Translations under genes and position numbers: made by a program | Source of the DNA: Candidatus Eisenbergiella merdipullorum | GTDB taxonomy: Bacteria; Bacillota; Clostridia; Lachnospirales; Lachnospiraceae | Direction: 5' to 3' | Assembly: GCA_019118445.1 (NCBI GenBank) | Contig: DWYY01000163.1 | Span: 1-42,991 of the forward strand | Length of the DNA: 42,991 nt | The notes under the pieces: generated by a model | Database searches by the model: none | The model's input: the letters and a program-made list of their open reading frames with translations, nothing else | What the model was told of the DNA's origin: nothing | Shown here: piece after piece, positions 37,865 through 42,991 of the stretch | Numbering within the stretch: the first letter of the stretch is position 1 | Layout of the letters: the number at the start of each line of letters is the position of its first letter

Positions 37865-38596
37865 ATGAGCAGAAAAGCGTTGATAACAGGTTCTTCCAGA
37901 GGAATTGGGAGGGCGATCGCCATTTCGCTGGCGAGGGATGGATGTGAAGTCTATATCCAGTATGCAACAGGCCATGAAAAGGCGGAAGAAGTCAGAAGAC
38001 TGCTGAAGGAAGAGAAACTGCCGGTTCACATAGTGCAGGGAGATCTGACAGATACAGCTTCAGTCAAAAAGATCCTGGAACAGACAGGAGAAGTAGATAT
38101 ACTGGTATTAAATGCTTCCATACAGATCCGGAATAAATGGGAGCAGATTACGGTGGAGCAATACGAGAAACAAATGACCTGCAATTTCCTGTCATCACTG
38201 CTTTTGATGCAGGGGACGGTCCCGTATATGCGGCGGAATCAATGGGGAAGGATCATTACAATAGGTTCTGTCCAGGAAAGGAAGCCGCATCCTGATATGC
38301 TCATTTATTCAGCATCAAAAGCTGCACAGACCAACATGGTAACATCCCTGGCACTCCAACTGGCTCCTGATGGTATCACCGTCAATAATATAGCGCCTGG
38401 CGTGATCACAACGGACAGAAACAAAGCGGCTCTGAGCGATGCCGGATATACCCAAAAGGTCAGGGAGAGCATACCGGCAGGCTTCTTTGGAAGGCCGGAG
38501 GATTGCTGCGGGATCGTACGCCTTCTATGTTCTGACGAAGGAAGGTATATCACCGGGCAGAATATCTTCGTGGATGGCGGGAAGGGAATAAGATAG
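37865..38596 (+). CDS. Short-chain dehydrogenase/reductase
   Basis: This 243-residue NAD(P)-dependent oxidoreductase has the nucleotide motif TGSSRGIGRA (from Thr8) and the catalytic Ser135, Tyr148 and Lys152 (YSASK), ending in the usual FVDGG segment. In context, two roles are possible: oxidation of a free hexose at C1 to a lactone, followed by the adjacent lactonase, or interconversion of an aldonate and keto-aldonate as in the SDR-type UxuB of Bacillus. The lactonase next door favours the first. I took the ATG at 37865 (GGGAG seven nt upstream); an in-frame ATG at 37841 overlaps the stop of the RraA-like gene. Confidence 0.9.
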   Translation: MSRKALITGSSRGIGRAIAISLARDGCEVYIQYATGHEKAEEVRRLLKEEKLPVHIVQGDLTDTASVKKILEQTGEVDILVLNASIQIRNKWEQITVEQYEKQMTCNFLSSLLLMQGTVPYMRRNQWGRIITIGSVQERKPHPDMLIYSASKAAQTNMVTSLALQLAPDGITVNNIAPGVITTDRNKAALSDAGYTQKVRESIPAGFFGRPEDCCGIVRLLCSDEGRYITGQNIFVDGGKGIR

Positions 38597-38613
38597 GGAT
38601 CGGAGAAACAGCA

Positions 38614-39561
38614 GTGAAGGGTGAAAAATATCAATATATTGCATCCTGCGAGCGGGAAGGCGGGATTTTCTGCTATGTATTGGAAGAGAGCGGACAACTG
38701 TCCTTCCGGCACAGTCTGAAGGCGGATAGACCGATGTATCTTGCAGCGGATGCGGGGCGGATGTATGCCCTTTTACGGGAACCATTTGCCGGGATAGAAG
38801 AAAGCGGCCTTGTGGTCTATCAGACAGCAAAAGATGGGAAACTGACAAAAATATGGGGGCCCATATCGACAAAAGGAAAGGTTGCCTGCCATTTGGCGGT
38901 AGACAGCGGGCAGGTTTTCTGTGTCAATTATATATCCGGAAACGTGGTAAGGATGCCGGACCGGATCGTGACGCACCATGGGAGCAGCGTTCACGGGACC
39001 AGGCAGACAGGACCGCATACGCATTTCGTAACAGTAACCTTTGACGGATACGTGCTGGTGACGGATCTGGGGCTGGATCAGATCTTCACTTATACAAAAG
39101 ACCTGGATCTGGCAGCGGTTGCATCAGTCCCTAAGGGAAACGGCCCAAGGCATCTGGCCTTTAGCAGGGACAAGGGCAGGGTTTACTGCCTGAACGAATT
39201 AAGTTCATCCATATCAGCATTCCGTTATGATGCAGGGAAATTGACAGCCTGTGGGGAATACAGCACGCTCCCTGAGGATTTCCATGGGGAAAGCACAGCG
39301 GCGGCGATCAAGGTATACGGGAATTTTGTTTACGTCTCTAACCGGGGGCATGATTCCATTACCGTTTATGAAGAACGTGATGGGAAACTGATATGGAAAA
39401 ACTGTTATCCCAGCGGAGGGATATGCCCGCGGGATTTTAAAGTGGAGGAACGGGTTCTCATTGTAGCCAATGAGATTTCTGATGAGGTAACTGTGCTGAA
39501 CAGAATGACAGGTCAGGTCGTTCAGAAGATCAAGGTAAGCTCTCCGGTTTGTGTTATTTGA
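38614..39561 (+). CDS. Beta-propeller lactonase, 6-phosphogluconolactonase-like
   Basis: This 315-residue protein belongs to the seven-bladed propeller lactonase family (PF10282 type): repeated blade motifs such as GNGPRHLAFSRDKGRVYCLNE and the conserved HTH segment in TGPHTHFVTVTFDG are visible. Members hydrolyse sugar lactones to aldonic acids. It starts at GTG 38614 with GGAG about 8 nt upstream and lies 17 nt after the SDR gene. It is somewhat shorter than the typical 330-350 residues. It most likely opens the lactone made by the SDR. There is no signal peptide, so it acts inside the cell. Confidence 0.88.
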   Translation: MKGEKYQYIASCEREGGIFCYVLEESGQLSFRHSLKADRPMYLAADAGRMYALLREPFAGIEESGLVVYQTAKDGKLTKIWGPISTKGKVACHLAVDSGQVFCVNYISGNVVRMPDRIVTHHGSSVHGTRQTGPHTHFVTVTFDGYVLVTDLGLDQIFTYTKDLDLAAVASVPKGNGPRHLAFSRDKGRVYCLNELSSSISAFRYDAGKLTACGEYSTLPEDFHGESTAAAIKVYGNFVYVSNRGHDSITVYEERDGKLIWKNCYPSGGICPRDFKVEERVLIVANEISDEVTVLNRMTGQVVQKIKVSSPVCVI

Positions 39562-39576
39562 GGAAGGGAGGACAGC

Positions 39577-40515
39577 ATGCTCCTTACAGATTATTTTAGA
39601 GCGGAACATGATATCACCTGGGATTTCGCAAAGCAATGCGGCGTGAAGCATGGGGTGATCCGCCTGCCGGAGGGACCGGGATTCGACCTCTGCAGCAGGG
39701 AGCATTGGAATGAGGTTTACAGAAGGTTCACGGATTTTGGGATCAAGCCGGTTGTAGTCGAGCCGATGCCGAACCGGCTGCACGATCATATAAAAGCCGG
39801 GGATGAAAAAAGGGACGAATCGATCGACCAGGTGATCAGGATGTTCCCCATCATGGAGGAATTGGGGATCCATACGGTCTGTTTTAACTTTATGGCTTAT
39901 ATAGGCTGGTGCAGGACGAAGAATGACATCCGGGAACGGGGCAATGCATTTGTGACAGGATTCGACCTGAAAGATTATGTCCCAGGCTGTGAGGAGATCA
40001 CGGAAAGCCAGCTATGGGAAAATTATGAGTATTTCATCAAGGCTGTAATACCAGAGGCTGAAAAGCATCAGATAAAGCTGGCACTGCACCCGGATGACCC
40101 GCCTGTCCCCGCGTTGGGAAGGGTATCCAGGATCATGACGAGCTTTGATGATATCCATAAGGCCATCCACCTTGTGGAATCGGATTCCCTGGGGGTGACG
40201 ATGTGCCAGGCATGTTACTATATCATGGGTGAAAATTTGTACGAGGTGATCCCAAAGCTGAAGGAGAAGATATTTTTCATCCATTTCAGGAATGTTACCG
40301 GGAGCAGGGAGCGTTTCAGAGAGACATTTCATGATAATGGCGATATCAGGATGGGAGAAATCCTGAGGCTGTATCTGGAAAACCGGATAGATGTGCCTAT
40401 CAGAGTAGATCATGTCCCCACAATGGCAGGAGAATCTGACAAAACCGGATATGCTCCGCTCGGAAGGCTCTATGCGCTGGGGTATCTGAAAGGGCTGCTA
40501 GAAGCATGCCGCTGA
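39577..40515 (+). CDS. Mannonate dehydratase-like protein (UxuA family)
   Basis: UxuA dehydrates D-mannonate to 2-keto-3-deoxygluconate with a divalent metal. The 312-residue product shows the family barrel with metal-site and active-site segments ALHPDDPP, GVTMCQACYY, IHFRNV, FHDNGDI and VDHVPTMAGE. It is shorter than the usual 350-395 residues and the N-terminal strands are divergent, so substrate specificity may differ from classical mannonate dehydratase. It lies 15 nt after the lactonase with a GAGGAAGGGAGG ribosome region. The order aldolase, SDR, lactonase, dehydratase suggests a hexonate-consuming route. I leave the gene symbol empty because the substrate is uncertain. Confidence 0.86.
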   Translation: MLLTDYFRAEHDITWDFAKQCGVKHGVIRLPEGPGFDLCSREHWNEVYRRFTDFGIKPVVVEPMPNRLHDHIKAGDEKRDESIDQVIRMFPIMEELGIHTVCFNFMAYIGWCRTKNDIRERGNAFVTGFDLKDYVPGCEEITESQLWENYEYFIKAVIPEAEKHQIKLALHPDDPPVPALGRVSRIMTSFDDIHKAIHLVESDSLGVTMCQACYYIMGENLYEVIPKLKEKIFFIHFRNVTGSRERFRETFHDNGDIRMGEILRLYLENRIDVPIRVDHVPTMAGESDKTGYAPLGRLYALGYLKGLLEACR

Positions 40516-40571
40516 GCCATGCGGCAGAAGAGGGCAGGTACAGGGATATGGATGAAAATGGGAGGATGGAG

Positions 40572-42254
40572 ATGAAAAAAGCTTTTCAATGCTACGAAAG
40601 AATAGAGATACGGCTTCCTGATGAAGTGGAACGGGTTGAATTTGAGAAACCGGATGGAAAAGTGGAACAGTGTTTTCCTTTTATGTATCAGCCCATTGAA
40701 GTGGACTATGATGAAGAGGGGATAGAAAAAATCAGAAAAAGCGGTGCGGCGTATGCCATGTGCAGATATACGCCGGATATGTGTGGTGGATATAAGATCA
40801 CACTATTTTCCGGGAAAACTTTGTTAGAGAGAACAAGAATTACAGTGTCAGGCTGCGAAAACCATGGTTATATAGAAATCAGCCGGAAGGATAAGAGATA
40901 TTTTTCCTATACGGACGGAAGCCCCTTTTTTGCGGTGGGGATCAATCTGGCATTCCCATCGGTTTACGGGAGATCAAACGGGGAGGAGTTCGGACTTTCG
41001 GAGGGCTACAGGTTTATCGGGCTGAAGCAGTATGAACGGTGGTTTAAGCAGTGCAGCGAAAATGGGATAAATGTGGCGAGGATATGGCTGGGCCACCAAT
41101 ATTTTAATCCCGATACACAAAATACATATGAGTATGACCTGACGCAGTTTTCCAAAATAGACGAAGTGCTGAAGCTTGCCAAAAAATATGGCATAAGGTT
41201 AAAATTTACTTTTGAACAGTTCAGATTTTTTGATTATGTAAGGGAGGCGTTGTCAGCAAGCTATGAGGATGATATTTTCAGGAAATTCAATAAAAGGCTT
41301 TATGATGCGGGCAACCGCTGCGAAAATACCAGGGAATGGCTGAAAGAGACAAAATGGGAAAAGGCATGGCTGTCAAAGATGATGGAATTTGCCAAACGTT
41401 ACAGCGGCGACACTTCTATATTTATGTTGGAATTATGGAATGAGATGAACTGTGTAGGCGGGTATGAAGAAATCATGGACTGGAATCAAAGAATCCTGCC
41501 CCAGGTAAAATCCCTGTTCCCCAGGCAGTTGGTGACCAATTCCCTGGGCAGTCTGGACCATGAATCCAGCGCGGAGTTTTATAAGGGTTTCTGTTGGGAG
41601 AAATGTGACGTCATTCAGTTCCACAGATACCTCGATCAAGGCGCGGGACTGGATTCCTGCAAAGAAAATCCCATTGAAATGGTACGGGAGGGGTTTGCCT
41701 ATTTCCAGGAAAAGGACAAACCTGTCTTCCTGGCTGAGACAGGAGCGGTGAACGACTGTCATTCCGGCCCGTTCCGGTATTATGTGAACGACCACCGTGG
41801 AATGCTGCTTGCCGATTGTGTGTATATGCCTGTTTTCCTAAAAAGCTGTGGAGTAGGCAATATGTGGCATTGGGATGAGTGATATATTGAGGCCAAGAAT
41901 CTATACAGGCTGTACAGGCCGGTCAAAAATCTTGTAGAGGAGATTGATTTCCCCGCAGAGGATTTTTCCCCCTTGGACGCGTCGTCAGACAAAGCTTATG
42001 TGTATGCAATGCGTGGGAAGACCGTAATGATAGGCTATGTCAGAAATAAGGAGGATAATTGGAAAACGGTATTACGTGACCTGAAGGAGCCGGAGCCGTT
42101 GCAGACAGTCGTCATTGATGTGGAGGGATACGATAATCTTGTGCTCTATGATATATGGGGGGAGGAAGGTCTGGAGACGGAGATCAATGCAGGGAAGCTT
42201 ATCATGAGGAATGTAAAATATGGGATTCTGTTTAAAATTTTCAAGAAAAAGTGA
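40572..42254 (+). pseudogene. GH5-like glycosidase interrupted by an in-frame TGA
   Basis: This gene reads through 560 codons in one frame except for a TGA at 41880-41882 (codon 437). The barrel domain has acid/base Glu291 (WNEMN) and nucleophile Glu389 (LAETGAV), typical of clan A (GH5-like) hydrolases. After WHWDE-TGA the frame continues YIEAKNLYRLYRPVKNLV and a C-terminal beta domain to 42254, clearly the same protein. The TGA therefore most likely came from a Trp (TGG) or Arg (CGA) codon. The intact part 40572-41882 contains both catalytic residues, so a truncated protein could still fold in part. The start at 40572 is chosen for GGGAGG six nt upstream; the frame is open from 40506. No signal peptide is seen. 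Confidence 0.85.
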
Positions 42255-42376
42255 AGAAACAGTAATTTAAACCTGAATTATTCATGAGAGTATGAAAGTT
42301 TTTCTGCAAATTCTTCAAACTAGGTACTGATGATCTGATAAATGATCTGCATCAGATTATCATTATTTTTGTAGAT

Positions 42377-42835
42377 ATGGAAACAGGCTATGTTGTTTTC
42401 CAGAGAGGAAGCGAGCGAGCCTCAAAAGTTGTCGTAGTGTTATTTACCGGCAGGCCGTTAGTGCTTGATGAGGTGAAAGAACTTGCCGACGCACTCCTTT
42501 TAGTCTGGTATCCGGAAACCGAAGGAGGGAACGCGATACGGAATATGCTGTTTGGGAGATGTGAACCACAGGGCAGACTTTCCAGGAGTCTCCCTAGAAG
42601 TGTAGGCCAACTCCCTCTATACTATAACGCATTTTCCACTGGACGTCCTTATGATGGAAAGATACTGAATCGCTTCTATTCTCGTTATACGGACTGCCCG
42701 AACACTCCGTTGTACCCTTATGGATATGGTCTTACCTATCATAAAATGCTTCTTTTTATGGAGAGGATATGGAGCGCCGCTCGAAATCCGGGCTGTTTCG
42801 TGTGCGGTTCTGTAATGACAGCAGCCAGGTTTTGA
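42377..42835 (+). pseudogene. GH3 beta-glucosidase C-terminal remnant
   Basis: From about 42425 the frame encodes the second half of a GH3 enzyme: KVVVVLFTGRPLVL, then YPETEGGNAIRNMLFG, and PLYPYGYGLTY near the end. The N-terminal catalytic domain and the start are missing, and the residues before the match look unrelated. After GLTY the frame also becomes unrelated, whereas another frame carries a coherent stretch (42742-42864) ending just before the next gene. It is a decayed fragment. The 122-bp gap before it (42255-42376) is A/T-rich and holds nothing recognisable. Confidence 0.75.
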
Positions 42836-42880
42836 CCGCGGAATTTAAGCTGGAATTAGGATAAGAGAACGGGAGGATAT

Positions 42881-42991
42881 ATGAAAACCTATCATTATTA
42901 TGACAGCCCCCTGAAGATTTTTGGACTGCCTTTTTTTGAACAGAATAAGAAACTGGAAAGGCTGCCGGAGGAAGTGAGGCAGCAGGTACGG
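42881..42991 (+). CDS. SGNH/GDSL-type hydrolase, N-terminal part (runs off the window)
   Basis: Thirty-seven codons are visible, starting MKTYHYYDSPLKIFGLPFFE and followed by a charged KKLERLPEEV stretch. This resembles the N-terminus of Firmicute SGNH-hydrolase proteins that act as carbohydrate esterases. The start has GGGAGG four nt upstream. The catalytic Ser block would lie beyond the window end, so the family call rests only on this short N-terminus. If right, it would be a deacetylase or esterase of the glycan locus. Confidence 0.5.
   Translation, partial: MKTYHYYDSPLKIFGLPFFEQNKKLERLPEEVRQQVR

Noticed and set aside
41880-41882. Selenocysteine at the TGA of the GH5-like gene
   Set aside because: The neighbourhood has no catalytic redox residue and no convincing bacterial SECIS hairpin right after the TGA; a nonsense change of Trp or Arg is simpler.

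Overview
The window looks like chromosome of a Gram-positive, anaerobic gut-type Clostridia, most likely Lachnospiraceae. The evidence is a SCIFF peptide with its radical-SAM maturase, a fused SecDF, a TIGR04086 membrane protein, an oxygen-sensitive 2-hydroxyacyl-CoA dehydratase with its activase, meso-DAP-type MurE, and LplA/LplB/YtcP-type sugar transport controlled by a YesM/YesN-like two-component system. No tRNA, rRNA, CRISPR array or complete insertion sequence was seen.

Layout. (1) 1-800: a possible IS200/IS605-type right end abutting a 5'-truncated coiled-coil gene built of 63-bp tandem repeats. (2) 848-7816: a cell-wall amidase (minus strand), then TIGR04086 protein, scfA (SCIFF), scfB, secDF and recJ. 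(3) 8027-11409: a PfkB-family sugar-phosphate kinase, an aldo/keto reductase with a C-terminal 2[4Fe-4S] domain, and an AraC-type regulator on the minus strand. (4) 11584-14573: a GH2 beta-galactosidase split by a frameshift at a run of eight C. (5) 14914-18005: a two-gene 2-hydroxyacyl-CoA dehydratase/activase operon. (6) 18101-26794: a housekeeping cluster murE-priA-def-fmt-metallopeptidase-rsmB-rlmN. (7) 26769-42991: a glycan-use locus that begins exactly where the housekeeping cluster would normally continue with the stp/prkC genes.

The glycan locus contains a YesN/YesM-like two-component system (minus strand), two ABC permeases and a lipoprotein binding protein reading the other way, an A/T-rich GH2 beta-mannosidase-like gene, then an RraA-like aldolase, an SDR dehydrogenase, a beta-propeller lactonase and a UxuA-like (mannonate dehydratase) protein. 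It ends with a GH5-like glycosidase interrupted by an in-frame TGA, a GH3 C-terminal remnant, and the start of an SGNH-type hydrolase that runs off the window.

The most interesting proposal is that SDR, lactonase, UxuA-like dehydratase and RraA-like aldolase form a non-phosphorylative oxidative route for a hexose released by the adjacent mannosidase: sugar to lactone to aldonate to 2-keto-3-deoxy-aldonate to pyruvate plus glyceraldehyde. This rests on gene order and family assignments only. Three glycosidase genes in the window (lacZ, GH5-like, GH3) are broken, so carbohydrate genes here are in flux, by decay, by phase variation, or through sequencing error at the C run.
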